DNA of 52,440 nucleotides from CANJDH01 sp031430015 (GCA_031430015.1 JANPAR010000120.1:1-52440), one strand, 5' to 3'; positions 25,094 to 34,421 are shown, counted from the first letter of the stretch. The notes: generated from the letters alone by a model not told the origin. Program-made: numbers and translations.

Positions 25094-25163
25094 CACTGCC
25101 CATTTTCGATCGCCCGTGTCTCGATTGCCGGCTGCGCCTGCGGCAGCGGCCTTCGATGATGTT

Positions 25164-26354
25164 TCAATCCTTGTGCCTGTTCTTCGAGTGTGCAAGCAGC
25201 ACTATCCCCATCACCAGCGCGGGCAAACAAAACAGCGCAAACGGCATGCGCCAACTGTCCGTCGCCTCATGCGTGATGGCGAATAGTCCCGGCATCACGA
25301 TGATGCCGGTGAAGGTGATGAAGGTGGTGCCGCCGCCAACCACGCCAGCCATGCCCGGCGGCGACAAGCGCGCGGTTTCGGCAATCTGCACGCCGTTCCA
25401 GCCCACAGCAGTGATGCCGAACAGCGCGCACACGATCAGCACTGCGGCAAACGGCCAATGCGGCGCGAACGCGGCAGTGGCCAGAGACGCCAGCGCCATG
25501 CCAATCCCCAGCGTGCCGAGCACCACGCCGGCGCGCCGCGTGCGGTCAGCGAGCCAGCCCCAGAAGATGCGCGCGGCAGCACCGCAAATGTTGGCGACCG
25601 ACAGCGCCAGCCCCGCAGCCACCAGCGTGTAGGCGAGACTGTCGGTGAGGTACGCCACGAGGTAGGTGTAGAAGCACAACTGCAACCCGGCGAAGGTACA
25701 GGCGGCAATCACGTTGCGCACTTGCGCGGCGTTGGCGAAGATGAGCTGGAACGGCACCGTGATATTAGCCATTGACAACGGCTGCGCCGGGTTGCGGTCG
25801 GCGTCGAGCTCCGCGCGCAGCGGCTGCGCACAGGCCAGCATGACCACGCACAGCACGGCAACAGCAAGGGCAGCCGCGCGCCAGCCGAACCCGAGTGTCA
25901 GCGCCGGCACCAGCAAGCCTGCGGCGACAGCACCCAGCGGCACGCCAGTCTGCTTGATCGAAAACGTCAGCGACATCATGTGTGAAGGCGTGGTGCGCAT
26001 CAGCATGTGGGTGCTGGACGGCGTGATCGGGCCGTAGCCGCAGCCCAGCAGCAGCGCCGCCAGCGGCACCAGCGGCAACGGCAGGAAGGTGAGCAGCACG
26101 AGCGCACATGCACACAGCAACAGGCAAGCCTGGCTGATGCGCATGGCCCCATAGCGCAGGATCAGGCCCCCCGACACCAAGGCCGCGCTGGCCGCACCGA
26201 CGTACATGATGCTGATGAAGTAGCCGATGGACCCGAGCGAAAAACCGAGGTCGCGCGCCGCATCCGGTGCCAGCACCGGCACCCCAACCGACGCGAGCGA
26301 AATGACGGACTGAATCGCGGTCGTAACAACCAGAATGCGCGTGGGAGATGCCAT
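25164..26354 (-). CDS. MFS transporter
   Basis: Predicted 396 residues, about 12 hydrophobic segments. SVISLASVGVPVLAPDAARDLGFSLGSIGYFISIMYVGAASAALVSGGLILRYGAMRIS is a typical MFS first half, with RIFWGWLADRTRRAGVVLGTLGIGMAL as the helix 8-9 loop. The start ATG at 26352-26354 (MASPTRILVV) removes a non-conserved 38-residue extension. Substrate unknown. It is convergent with the hypothetical gene at 24425 and divergent from the dehydrogenase at 26526. Confidence 0.85.
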   Translation of the reverse strand: MASPTRILVVTTAIQSVISLASVGVPVLAPDAARDLGFSLGSIGYFISIMYVGAASAALVSGGLILRYGAMRISQACLLLCACALVLLTFLPLPLVPLAALLLGCGYGPITPSSTHMLMRTTPSHMMSLTFSIKQTGVPLGAVAAGLLVPALTLGFGWRAAALAVAVLCVVMLACAQPLRAELDADRNPAQPLSMANITVPFQLIFANAAQVRNVIAACTFAGLQLCFYTYLVAYLTDSLAYTLVAAGLALSVANICGAAARIFWGWLADRTRRAGVVLGTLGIGMALASLATAAFAPHWPFAAVLIVCALFGITAVGWNGVQIAETARLSPPGMAGVVGGGTTFITFTGIIVMPGLFAITHEATDSWRMPFALFCLPALVMGIVLLAHSKNRHKD

Positions 26355-26525
26355 GAATGCGTGGTATTTTAGCGGGGCCGAATGCGGGGGCTGAGCTGTG
26401 CAACGGGGCTGCACGGCGGCAGCGAGCATCGCATGGCGCGTGGCAGGAAGCCCCGTGGCAATTCCCAAAGCAATTCACCGTTAACACCGCAGCCACCACA
26501 CAGACAAGCCACCAGGACGCACAGC

Positions 26526-27293
26526 ATGACACTCAAGGTATTCATCACCGGCGCGTCCAGCGGTATCGGCGCGGCACTGGCGCGCCACTACGCTGCTGCG
26601 GGTGCCATCGTCGCGCTCACCGCGCGGCGCATCGATGTGCTCGAAGGCTTGCGTGCGGAACTAGGCGCCAACACCCACGCCTACGCCGCCGACGTGACCG
26701 ACGCTGCCAGCCTCGCGCGCGCAGCCGGGGCCTTCATGGAGCGGCATGGCGTGCCCGACGTGGTGATCGCCTGCGCAGGGGTGTCAATCGGCATCGACTC
26801 GGCCCTGCGCGAAGACGTGCCCGTGTTCAAGCAGGTGATGGACACCAATGTGCTCGGCACCCTGGTCACCTTTCAGCCCTTCATTGCCGCGATGACCAGG
26901 CAGCGGCGCGGTGCGCTGGTGGGGATCGCGAGTGTGGCAGGTATTCGCGGCATTCCCGGTTCGGGCGCTTACAGTGCTTCCAAGGCGGCGGTGATCGCGT
27001 ATTGCGAATCGCTGCGCGTGGAGTTGCGCGGCAGCGGTGTCAATGTGGTCACGATTGCGCCGGGCTACATCCGTACGCCGATGACCGACGGCAACCCCTA
27101 TCCGATGCCCTTCCTCACCGATGCACCGGTGTTTGCCGCGCGCGCGGCGGCGGCGATTGCCGCGGGCGAGAGCTACCGCGTGATTCCGTGGCAGATGGGC
27201 CTCGTCGCCAAGTTGCTGCGCGTATTGCCCAACTGGCTGTTCGATCGCGCGATGGCCAAGGCGGGCCGCAAGCCGCGTCAGGGATCACCGTGA
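26526..27293 (+). CDS. Short-chain dehydrogenase/reductase (SDR)
   Basis: Predicted 255 residues. TGASSGIG is the NAD(P)-binding motif at the N-terminus, CAG lies in the conserved beta-strand 4 position, and Y149-SAS-K153 is the catalytic YxxxK pair. The sequence LRVELRGSGVNVVTIAPGYIRTPMT fits classical SDRs that reduce or oxidise small carbonyl or hydroxyl substrates. The true substrate is not evident. The ATG at 26526 begins MTLKVFITG, which is the normal SDR start. It is followed 53 bp later by a perfect palindrome and the metal-receptor-like gene. Confidence 0.88.
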   Translation: MTLKVFITGASSGIGAALARHYAAAGAIVALTARRIDVLEGLRAELGANTHAYAADVTDAASLARAAGAFMERHGVPDVVIACAGVSIGIDSALREDVPVFKQVMDTNVLGTLVTFQPFIAAMTRQRRGALVGIASVAGIRGIPGSGAYSASKAAVIAYCESLRVELRGSGVNVVTIAPGYIRTPMTDGNPYPMPFLTDAPVFAARAAAAIAAGESYRVIPWQMGLVAKLLRVLPNWLFDRAMAKAGRKPRQGSP

Positions 27294-27346
27294 TTGGCGC
27301 AGGCGCGCCCGCAAGGTGTGAGACAAGCGGCTGCGTAAATGGCGGC

Positions 27347-27371
27347 GTAAATGGGGTCTGACCCCATTTAC
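27347..27371. repeat. Perfect 25-bp palindrome, REP-like, overlapping the next gene's start
   Basis: Arms GTAAATGGGGTC (27347-27358) and GACCCCATTTAC (27360-27371) flank a single T. AATGGGGTC...GACCCCATT elements are dispersed in many proteobacterial genomes in my recollection, often linked to REP-associated transposases. A second GTAAATGG sits at 27335-27342. A candidate ATG for the metal-receptor gene is inside the palindrome at 27351. Confidence 0.65.
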
Positions 27372-28190
27372 GTGGATGCGGTGGGCACGGCGCACCGGCG
27401 CGCTGCAAGCGGTGCGCGCATCGCTTGCCTGGTGCCGTCGATCACCGAACTGGTGTGTGATCTCGATCTGGCGCAGCTGCTCGTCGCGCGCACCGGCTTC
27501 TGCATTCACCCGCACGCGGTGGTGGCGTGCATTCCCAAAGTGGGCGGCACCAAGGATGTTGATCTCGTGCGTCTGCGCGCGTTGGCCCCCACCCACGTGA
27601 TCGTCAACATCGATGAAAACCGCAAGCCTGTGGTGGACGAGATTGCCCGGTTCGTGCCGCACGTGATCGTCACCCATCCCAATGCGCCGGAAGACAATCT
27701 CGCGCTCTATCAATTGATCGGCGGTATTTTTGACCGCGAAGCCGCTGCTGAAAAAATAAGCGCGGCCCTGAGAGCCGCTCTGGATGCGGGTCTTGACACT
27801 ACTGCTGCCCTGCCGCGTGAGCGCGTGCTGTATGTAATCTGGAAAGATCCGTGGATGACGGTGGCGCGCGATACCTATGTCTCGCGCACCTTGGCCGCTG
27901 TGGGCTGGGACACCGTGCCAGCCGCATCGGCAGCGCGCTACCCGCAGATTGACGTGATCGAGGTTGCACGTGAAGCCGATGCGGTGTTGCTTTCATCAGA
28001 GCCGTTCATGTTTCGCGCAGCGCACGCCGCGGCGTTGCAGGCGGAACTTGCCGCGCGCGGCTGCGTCAAACCGGTGCGGCTGATTGACGGCGAAATGACC
28101 TCGTGGTACGGCAGCCGTGCCGTTGCGGGTCTGCGCTATCTGGCAGCGCTGCGCGCAGACGGTTACAAACACGCCGCGCAAAAAGCGTAG
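27351..28190 (+). CDS. Helical-backbone metal receptor-like / BtuF-type substrate-binding protein, no signal peptide
   Basis: Predicted up to 279 residues. RIACLVPSITELVCDLDLAQLLVARTGFCIHP, KVGGTKDVDLVRLRALAPTHVIVNIDENRK and VLYVIWKDPWMTV are typical of the cobalamin/iron-siderophore receptor fold (periplasmic_BP_2). The class normally acts in the periplasm, yet no signal peptide precedes RIACLVPS. ATG 27351 lies in the palindrome; GTG at 27372 or 27381 is an alternative that starts after it. A palindrome insertion may have altered the 5' end, or the protein is a cytosolic form. No ABC permease is adjacent. Confidence 0.72.
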   Translation: MGSDPIYVDAVGTAHRRAASGARIACLVPSITELVCDLDLAQLLVARTGFCIHPHAVVACIPKVGGTKDVDLVRLRALAPTHVIVNIDENRKPVVDEIARFVPHVIVTHPNAPEDNLALYQLIGGIFDREAAAEKISAALRAALDAGLDTTAALPRERVLYVIWKDPWMTVARDTYVSRTLAAVGWDTVPAASAARYPQIDVIEVAREADAVLLSSEPFMFRAAHAAALQAELAARGCVKPVRLIDGEMTSWYGSRAVAGLRYLAALRADGYKHAAQKA

Positions 28191-28259
28191 AGTGTGAAGT
28201 TGCGCGATTTCCCATTTACAGCCCATGGTCTGATCCACCCAAGCGCGAGGAGCTGCTTC

Positions 28260-28898
28260 ATGACATTCCGTTCCGGCCTGCTTCAACGAACCGCTTCTGC
28301 TGCTTCTGCTTCGGTTGCTTTTTTGTGTCCGCTCGTACTCGTGAGTATTGGACTGCTCACAGCGCCGCTCACCCACGCACAGCAGGTTTACAAATGGACT
28401 GACGACAAGGGCGTGGTCAATTACACAACCACGCCACCGTCGTTGCGCAAGGCGGCGATGGTTGATGTCGCACCCGCTGTGGCGGGCCAAGGCGCGGTGA
28501 TGGACTACGATGAATCGCGTTATTGGCGCGCGCGCAGCGAGCGTGAAGCGGCGAACGACATGACGCTGGATCGCATGCGCCGCGATACCGAGAGCCTGCG
28601 CCAGGCACGGCTGCAGCAGGACATCGCCAAGGCCGAAGTGGCGGCACAGCAAAAATCCGCCGCGCAACGTGCCATTGACCAATGCCGCAGCGAACGCCGC
28701 GTCGATTGCGAGTCTCCAGCCGTGAACAACTGGCCGGGCGGCGGTGGTTACACCACGTCAACCTTGTATCCGAATCCGCAGTACATCATTGTCAACCGCA
28801 CAGCAGTGAGGCCGGCGCCCACCCGCCCCTACTTCAGCGTCACGCCCAATTTCACGCCGGGCTACTCGATCCCGCAAATCTATCCGAATCCACGCTGA
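28260..28898 (+). CDS. DUF4124 domain-containing secreted protein
   Basis: Predicted 212 residues. The signal peptide has the core FLCPLVLVSIGLLTAPLTHAQ. QVYKWTDDKGVVNYTTTPPS is the DUF4124 signature, common in exported proteins of beta- and gammaproteobacteria. A charged helical stretch (EREAANDMTLDRMRRDTESLRQARLQQDIAKAEVAAQQK) follows, then a Pro/Tyr-rich tail. GAGGAG precedes ATG 28260; an upstream GTG at 28194 would hide the signal peptide. Function unknown. Confidence 0.78.
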   Translation: MTFRSGLLQRTASAASASVAFLCPLVLVSIGLLTAPLTHAQQVYKWTDDKGVVNYTTTPPSLRKAAMVDVAPAVAGQGAVMDYDESRYWRARSEREAANDMTLDRMRRDTESLRQARLQQDIAKAEVAAQQKSAAQRAIDQCRSERRVDCESPAVNNWPGGGGYTTSTLYPNPQYIIVNRTAVRPAPTRPYFSVTPNFTPGYSIPQIYPNPR

Positions 28899-29149
28899 AC
28901 GCGGCGCCGGCCGCCGGCCCTGCGCGGGCAGGCTGCGGACACGCACCCGCCGCGCCGCAACATGGCGCAGGCGCCAAAAGCCAGTATGATTGCGCCCTGC
29001 GCACAGTGTGGTCTTGCGAACTTGTCTTAATCAGGGTTTAACGAAGAGCGGATAAAAACAAAATCCGCGCGCAGCAGAGACAGCGTGAGAGCAGGAGCAT
29101 TTCTTCGTTTCCTGCATCACCCTTAAAAGCAAACAGTGAGGGCTTATCA

Positions 29150-29767
29150 GTGAAAATCGCACGTTACGAAGATTTCTTTGCGGGTGTGTTTTTTATCGTG
29201 TTCGGCGGGTTGGCGGCGTATCTGTCCACCGCCTACAACATGGGCACCGGCGCACGCATGGGGCCGGGTTACTTCCCGTTCTGGCTTGGCGTGATTCTTG
29301 CCGCCATCGGGGTGATCGTGCTGTTGAAATCGCTTGGCAAGACCAAGGGCGAGCGCACCAGTGGCCTGATGCGGCCCCTGATCATTTTTTCCGCAATGAT
29401 GCTGTTCTCGCTGGCTGCCGGCTTCGCCGGCGCCAGCCCGAATGCCTCGCTCGCGATCGGCACCATCGCCGGCTGTGTGCTGGCGTTTTTTGTGCAGCAG
29501 CGCTCAATGGCCCTGATCCTCGGCGCGGTGACCGTGTTTGGGTTGATGCTCAAGAGCCTCGGTCTGGTGGTGTGCGTGACCCTGTTGGTGATCATCGCGG
29601 CGCTGGCCAGTCACGAAGCAAAACGGACCGAAATCATCGCCAGCATCGTGCTGCTCTCGGCAATGGCGGTGGGCACCTTCGTGTACGGCCTCAAACTGCA
29701 AATGCCGGTGTGGCCCGACATGGAAGAATTGCAGCGCCAGTTCAAAACCGACGACAAGAAACGCTAA
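29150..29767 (+). CDS. tctB: Tripartite tricarboxylate transporter TctB family protein
   Basis: Predicted 205 residues, four hydrophobic segments, the TctB small-permease pattern. YEDFFAGVFFIVFGGLAAYLSTAYNMGTGARMGPGYFPFWLG is the typical N-terminus. The start is a GTG at 29150. It forms the inner-membrane complex with TctA 13 bp downstream; three Bug receptors follow and could serve it. The 251-bp upstream gap carries no other gene; GTTTAACGAAGAGCGG is present but no firm promoter was called. Confidence 0.85.
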   Translation: MKIARYEDFFAGVFFIVFGGLAAYLSTAYNMGTGARMGPGYFPFWLGVILAAIGVIVLLKSLGKTKGERTSGLMRPLIIFSAMMLFSLAAGFAGASPNASLAIGTIAGCVLAFFVQQRSMALILGAVTVFGLMLKSLGLVVCVTLLVIIAALASHEAKRTEIIASIVLLSAMAVGTFVYGLKLQMPVWPDMEELQRQFKTDDKKR

Positions 29768-29780
29768 GGGAGCCACGAAC

Positions 29781-31298
29781 ATGGACGCCTTCAATACACT
29801 GATAGCCAATCTGTCGCTGGGTTTCGCGACAGCCTTCACCCTGCAAAACCTGATCTACTGCTTTGTCGGCTGCCTGCTTGGCACGCTGATCGGCGTGCTG
29901 CCGGGCCTCGGGCCGATCGCCACCATCGCAATGCTGCTGCCGGCCACCTACGCACTGCCGCCGATTGCAGCGCTGATCATGCTGGCCGGCATTTACTCCG
30001 GCGCGCAGTATGGCGGCTCGACCACCGCGATTCTGGTCAACCTGCCGGGGGAGTCGAGTTCGGTGGTGACCATGCTCGATGGGTATCAGATGGCCAGGAA
30101 GGGAAGAGCCGGCGCGGCCTTGTCAGTCGCCGCGTTGGGCTCCTTCATCGCCGGCTGCTTCGGCACCTTGATCCTTGCTGCATTCGCTGCGCCGCTTGCC
30201 GAGCTGGCTTTCAAATTCGGCCCCGCTGAATATTTCTCGCTGATGGTGCTGGGCCTGATCGGCGCTGTCGTGTTGGCTTCCGGCTCGCTGATCAAAGCGA
30301 TCGGCATGATCATCCTGGGTCTGCTGCTCGGCCTGGTCGGTACCGACGTCAACACCGGCACGGCGCGCTTCTCGTTCGGCATTCCCGAGTTGTCCGACGG
30401 CATCGGCTTCATCAGCGTGGCGATGGGCGTATTCGGCTTTGCCGAGATCATCGTCAACGTTGACATGAAGGAAACCCGAGAGACCTTCACCAACAAGGTT
30501 GAGGGCCTGTTGCTGTCGTGGAAGGATTTCAAGGAAGCCTTCCCGGCGATTGCGCGCGGCACCGGTATCGGCTCGTTGCTCGGGATCCTTCCCGGTGGCG
30601 GTGCGCTGCTCGCAGCATTTGCTTCGTACACGATTGAAAAGAAAATCGGCAAAAACCCGCAGCCGCCGTTTGGCCAGGGCAATATTCGCGGTGTGGCCGG
30701 CCCCGAGTCGGCCAACAATGCCGGCGCGCAGACCTCGTTCATCCCGCTGCTGACCCTCGGCATCCCGCCCAACGCCGTGATGGCGCTGATGGTCGGCGCG
30801 ATGACGATCCACAACATTCAGCCCGGCCCGCAGGTGATGACCTCGAACCCGGCGCTGTTCTGGGGCATGATCGCTTCGATGTGGATCGGCAACCTGATGC
30901 TGGTGATCCTGAACCTGCCGCTGATCGGCATGTGGGTGCAGTTGTTGAAAGTGCCTTACCGCATCCTCTACCCCGCCATCCTGATGTTCTGTTGCATCGG
31001 TGTGTTCTCGGTCAACAACAACTCGTTCGACGTGCTCATCACCGTACTGTTCGGTGTGCTCGGCATCGTGTTCCTGAAATTGGGTTGCGAAGCCGCACCG
31101 CTGCTGCTCGGCTTCATCCTCGGGCCGATGATGGAAGAAAACCTGCGCCGTGCCATGCTGCTGTCACGCGGTGACCCGACCGTGTTCCTGACCCGGCCGC
31201 TGTCGCTGGTGATGCTGCTGATGGCGGTGGCGATGGTGGTGATCATCTCGCTGCCGGCGCTGTCGAAGAAACGCGAGGAGACTTTCGTCGAGGTTTGA
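29781..31298 (+). CDS. tctA: Tripartite tricarboxylate transporter permease TctA
   Basis: Predicted 505 residues, the usual size (about 500). GVLPGLGPIATIAMLLPATYALPPIAALIMLAGIYSGAQYGGSTTAILVNLPGES is the TctA hallmark, with PLLTLGIPPNAVMALMVGA in the second half. It is the large membrane subunit for citrate-type or other carboxylates; the receptor decides specificity. GGGAGCCACGAAC precedes the ATG. A strong terminator follows its stop, yet Bug receptors lie just beyond, which may allow their separate or higher expression. Confidence 0.92.
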   Translation: MDAFNTLIANLSLGFATAFTLQNLIYCFVGCLLGTLIGVLPGLGPIATIAMLLPATYALPPIAALIMLAGIYSGAQYGGSTTAILVNLPGESSSVVTMLDGYQMARKGRAGAALSVAALGSFIAGCFGTLILAAFAAPLAELAFKFGPAEYFSLMVLGLIGAVVLASGSLIKAIGMIILGLLLGLVGTDVNTGTARFSFGIPELSDGIGFISVAMGVFGFAEIIVNVDMKETRETFTNKVEGLLLSWKDFKEAFPAIARGTGIGSLLGILPGGGALLAAFASYTIEKKIGKNPQPPFGQGNIRGVAGPESANNAGAQTSFIPLLTLGIPPNAVMALMVGAMTIHNIQPGPQVMTSNPALFWGMIASMWIGNLMLVILNLPLIGMWVQLLKVPYRILYPAILMFCCIGVFSVNNNSFDVLITVLFGVLGIVFLKLGCEAAPLLLGFILGPMMEENLRRAMLLSRGDPTVFLTRPLSLVMLLMAVAMVVIISLPALSKKREETFVEV

Positions 31299-31321
31299 CA
31301 CTGGTATTTTCGAGTTGACCG

Positions 31322-31352
31322 ACGGGGCGCATGGTGCGCCCCGTTTGTTTTT
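31322..31352 (+). terminator. Rho-independent terminator after tctA
   Basis: ACGGGGCGCA (31322-31331) and TGCGCCCCGT (31335-31344) form a 10-bp perfect stem with a 3-nt loop, followed by TTGTTTTT. It lies 24 bp after the tctA stop. Confidence 0.85.
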
Positions 31353-31430
31353 GATAGTCTCGACGATTTTCGCGCGGCTGTCGTGCGGCCGTCTCATCCA
31401 AACCTCGCAACCCTCCCCGATGGAGAACCA

Positions 31431-32387
31431 ATGAAACTCTGGAAATCCTTGGTAGGAGCCATTATTGGCGCCACCACACTGTGCGCGCAGGCGCAGTACC
31501 CGAACAAACCGATTCGCCTGGTGGTGACTTTTCCCACTGGTGGCGCACCCGACATTCTGGCGCGCATCTTTTCCGAGAAGACCACCCTCGGTCAGGCCGT
31601 GGTGGTCGACAACAAACCGGGTGCTGGTGGCAACATCGGCGCCGAGATCGTCGCCAAGGCGCCCGGTGATGGCTACACCATCGTGATGGCGACAGTAGGC
31701 ACCCATGCGATCAATGGCGCGCTCTACAGCAAGATGCCCTATGACATGGTGAAGGACTTCGTGCCCATCGGCCTGATCGCCTCCACCCCGAACCTGCTGG
31801 TGGTCAACAACAACCTCCCTGTCAAAACCGTGCCCGAGCTCATCACCTACATGAAGGCCAACCCGAACAAGCTGTCGTTCGGCTCACCCGGCATCGGCAG
31901 TTCGATCCATGTTTCCGGTGAATTGTTCAAGTCGATGACCGGCACCGACATGACCCATGTGCCGTACAAGGGGCGCCAGTTCGCGCTGCCCGACTTGCTC
32001 GGCGGCTCGATCCAGCTGATGTTCGACAACATGCCCTCCGCGTTGCCGCTGGTCAAGGAAGGCAAGCTGCGTGCGCTGGGGCAGACCGGCGCGAGACGCT
32101 CGCCCTCGGCGCCGGACGTGCCGACCATTGCCGAACAGGGCCTGCCCGGGTTTGAGGCGACGGCGTGGTTTGCACTGTTTGCGCCGGCTGGCACCCCCAA
32201 GGACGTGGTGGCCAGGCTGCAGGGCGAGATGCAGCGCATCTACAAACTGCCCGACGTGCAGGACAAGCTCAAGACGCTTGGCCTCGACGCGGTGCTGGGA
32301 ACAGCGGAGGAGCTGGCCAAATACCAGGCAGCCGAAATCGCCAAGTGGGCCAAGGTGGTGAAGGATTCCGGCGCGCGCGCCGACTGA
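31431..32387 (+). CDS. Bug/TctC family tripartite tricarboxylate transporter receptor
   Basis: Predicted 318 residues. VVDNKPGAGGNIGAEIVAKAPGDGYTIV, FGSPGIGSSIHVSGELF and HVPYKGRQFALPDLLGGSIQLMFDNMPSA are typical. A signal peptide is predicted (KSLVGAIIGATTLCAQAQ); its coding bases around 31441-31468 match the dispersed repeat (core TTGGTAGGAGCC), which is odd for coding sequence. It is a close tandem paralogue of the next gene, both 318 residues. Receptor for the TctAB permease upstream or a distant one. Confidence 0.88.
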   Translation: MKLWKSLVGAIIGATTLCAQAQYPNKPIRLVVTFPTGGAPDILARIFSEKTTLGQAVVVDNKPGAGGNIGAEIVAKAPGDGYTIVMATVGTHAINGALYSKMPYDMVKDFVPIGLIASTPNLLVVNNNLPVKTVPELITYMKANPNKLSFGSPGIGSSIHVSGELFKSMTGTDMTHVPYKGRQFALPDLLGGSIQLMFDNMPSALPLVKEGKLRALGQTGARRSPSAPDVPTIAEQGLPGFEATAWFALFAPAGTPKDVVARLQGEMQRIYKLPDVQDKLKTLGLDAVLGTAEELAKYQAAEIAKWAKVVKDSGARAD

Positions 32388-32410
32388 CGTAACTTAACCG
32401 GGGAGAGAGC

Positions 32411-33367
32411 ATGAATATCCTGCAATCAGTGTCGGGCCTGGTGCTCGCTTGCGCGGCGTCGTTGGCCTTTGCCCAGTATCCGAACAAGCCGGTCCGGATG
32501 GTGGTGCCCTACCCGAGCGGAGGCGCGCCCGATATCCTGGCGCGCATCTTTTCGGAAAAGGCGCAGCTGGGCCAGCCGGTGGTGGTCGACAACAAGCCCG
32601 GCGCCGGCGGCAACATCGGCACCGAGATTGTCGCCAAGGCGCCCAACGACGGCTACACGCTCGAGATGGGTACGGTCAACACGCACTCGATCAACGGCGC
32701 GCTGTACAAGAACATGCAGCACGACATGGTCAAGGACTTCGCCCCGGTCAGCCTGATTGCCTACACGCCCAACCTGCTTGTGGTGAACGTCAACCTGCCG
32801 GTGAAGAATGTGCAGGAACTCATCGCCTATGCCAGGGCCAATCCCAACAAGCTGTCGTACGGTTCACCCGGCATCGGCAGCTCGATCCACATTTCCGGCG
32901 AGTTGATCCAGACCATGACCGGTATCAAGATGACCCATGTACCTTACAAAGGGCGCCAGTTTGCAATCCCCGATTTGCTTGGCGGCTCGATCCAGCTGAT
33001 GTTCGACAACATGCCTTCGAGCCTGCCGCTGGCCAAGGAAGGCAAGCTGCGTGCGCTCGGACAAACAGGCTCCAAGCGCTCACCCGCCGCGCCCGATGTG
33101 CCCACAATTGCGGAGCAGGGCGTACCCGGCTACGACGTGATGTCGTGGTTCGCGATGTTTGCCCCGGCCGGCACGCCCAAGGATGTGGTCGCACGCATTC
33201 ACGCCGAAGCGGTGCGCGTCTTCAAACTGCCCGACGTGCAAGAGAAGCTCAAGACGCTGGGTCTCGATCCGGTCCTCTCGACGCCTGAAGAGCTTGGAAA
33301 GTACCAGGCCGACGAGGTAGTGAAATGGGCTCGGGTGGTCAAGGAATCAGGCGCCAAGGCCGACTAG
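32411..33367 (+). CDS. Bug/TctC family tripartite tricarboxylate transporter receptor
   Basis: Predicted 318 residues with a signal peptide (VSGLVLACAASLAFAQ). It is highly similar to the preceding gene throughout, including ILARIFSEK, GIGSSIHISGEL, RQFAIPDLLGGSIQLMFDNMPS and the C-terminal KTLGLD; differences cluster in the N-terminus. Tandem duplication followed by divergence would suit two related ligands. GGGGAGAGAGC precedes the ATG. A repeat copy and the third receptor follow. Confidence 0.88.
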   Translation: MNILQSVSGLVLACAASLAFAQYPNKPVRMVVPYPSGGAPDILARIFSEKAQLGQPVVVDNKPGAGGNIGTEIVAKAPNDGYTLEMGTVNTHSINGALYKNMQHDMVKDFAPVSLIAYTPNLLVVNVNLPVKNVQELIAYARANPNKLSYGSPGIGSSIHISGELIQTMTGIKMTHVPYKGRQFAIPDLLGGSIQLMFDNMPSSLPLAKEGKLRALGQTGSKRSPAAPDVPTIAEQGVPGYDVMSWFAMFAPAGTPKDVVARIHAEAVRVFKLPDVQEKLKTLGLDPVLSTPEELGKYQADEVVKWARVVKESGAKAD

Positions 33368-33398
33368 TTTTGCCCCGCTCAAGTCAGGCTGTACTCTC

Positions 33399-33431
33399 GA
33401 AACCGTTGGTGGGAGCCATTTTTGTAGCATT
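33399..33431 (+). repeat. Copy of dispersed repeat (core CCGTTGGTGGGAGCC)
   Basis: Lies between the second and third Bug genes, ending 15 bp before the third start. Its first 22 bp are identical to the copy at 17192; the tail TTTGTAGCATT parallels TTTAGCATT there. Confidence 0.6.
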
Positions 33432-33446
33432 ACTCAAGGAACAAGC

Positions 33447-34421
33447 ATGAAACGTCGCACGCTTCTTCAAGCATCAGGCGCGGCCGCCGCCTCCGTGGTG
33501 CTGCCGTCGGCGCTGGCGCAGGCCTACCCGGGAAAGCCGATTCGCATGATCATCCCGTTTCCGCCGGGTGGGGCCACCGACATCCTCGGTCGCGTGCTGG
33601 CGCAGAAACTGGGCGACCAGCTTGGTCAATCGGTGGTGGTGGAAAACCGTCCCGGCGCGGGCGGTGCGATTGGTTCTGAAATGACGGCCAAGGCGGCGCC
33701 GGACGGCTACACGATCCAGATGGCGACCGTGTCGACCCATTCGATCGGGCCGGCGCTCAATCCGAAGACGCCGTACAACGTCAAGCGCGACTTTGCCCCG
33801 GTGATCCACCTGGCCGATTCGACCAATGTGCTGATCGTCTCGCCTTCGCTGCCGGTGAACAACCTCAAGGAGTTGATCGCCTACGCCAAGGCCCATCCGG
33901 GCAAGCTCAATTTCAGCTCTTCGGGAAACGGCACCATCGTTCACATGACCGGCGAAATGTTCAAGATGGAGACCGGCACCTTCATTGTGCATATCCCCTA
34001 CAAAGGTACGGCACTGGCGATTCCCGACCTGATTGCCGGTCAGATTTCCCTCATGTTCGACAACATGGCATCGGCATTGCCGCATGTGAAAAGCGGCAAG
34101 GTCAAGACGCTGGCGGTGTCGCAGTTGAAACGTTCCACGCTGTTGCCCGAGGTGCCGACCATGGATGAAGCTGGCCTCAAGGGTTTCGAAAGCAACACCT
34201 ACTTTGGCGTATTCGCACCGGCGGGCACGCCGGCAGCGATCGTGCAGCGCCTCAATGCCGAAATCAACAAGGCGCTGCAAGCCCCCGATTTTCGCGAACG
34301 CCTCGCGGCCAACGGCGCCGAGCCGGTCGGTGGCACGCCGGAACAGTTTGCCCGCGTGATCGAACGCGAAACCGCCAAATACGCCGCCGTGATCAAGCGC
34401 GCCGGCATCAAGCCGGAATAG
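33447..34421 (+). CDS. Bug/TctC family receptor with Tat-like RR signal
   Basis: Predicted 324 residues. MKRRTLLQASGAAAASVVLPSALAQA begins with a twin-arginine-like signal peptide, so it may be exported folded through Tat rather than Sec. GGATDILGRVLAQKL, VENRPGAGGAIGSEMTAKAAPDGYTI and HIPYKGTALAIPDLIAGQISLMFDNM follow. It lies 27 bp upstream of the gamma-glutamyltransferase; a co-transcribed pair would suggest a gamma-glutamyl ligand. Confidence 0.87.
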   Translation: MKRRTLLQASGAAAASVVLPSALAQAYPGKPIRMIIPFPPGGATDILGRVLAQKLGDQLGQSVVVENRPGAGGAIGSEMTAKAAPDGYTIQMATVSTHSIGPALNPKTPYNVKRDFAPVIHLADSTNVLIVSPSLPVNNLKELIAYAKAHPGKLNFSSSGNGTIVHMTGEMFKMETGTFIVHIPYKGTALAIPDLIAGQISLMFDNMASALPHVKSGKVKTLAVSQLKRSTLLPEVPTMDEAGLKGFESNTYFGVFAPAGTPAAIVQRLNAEINKALQAPDFRERLAANGAEPVGGTPEQFARVIERETAKYAAVIKRAGIKPE

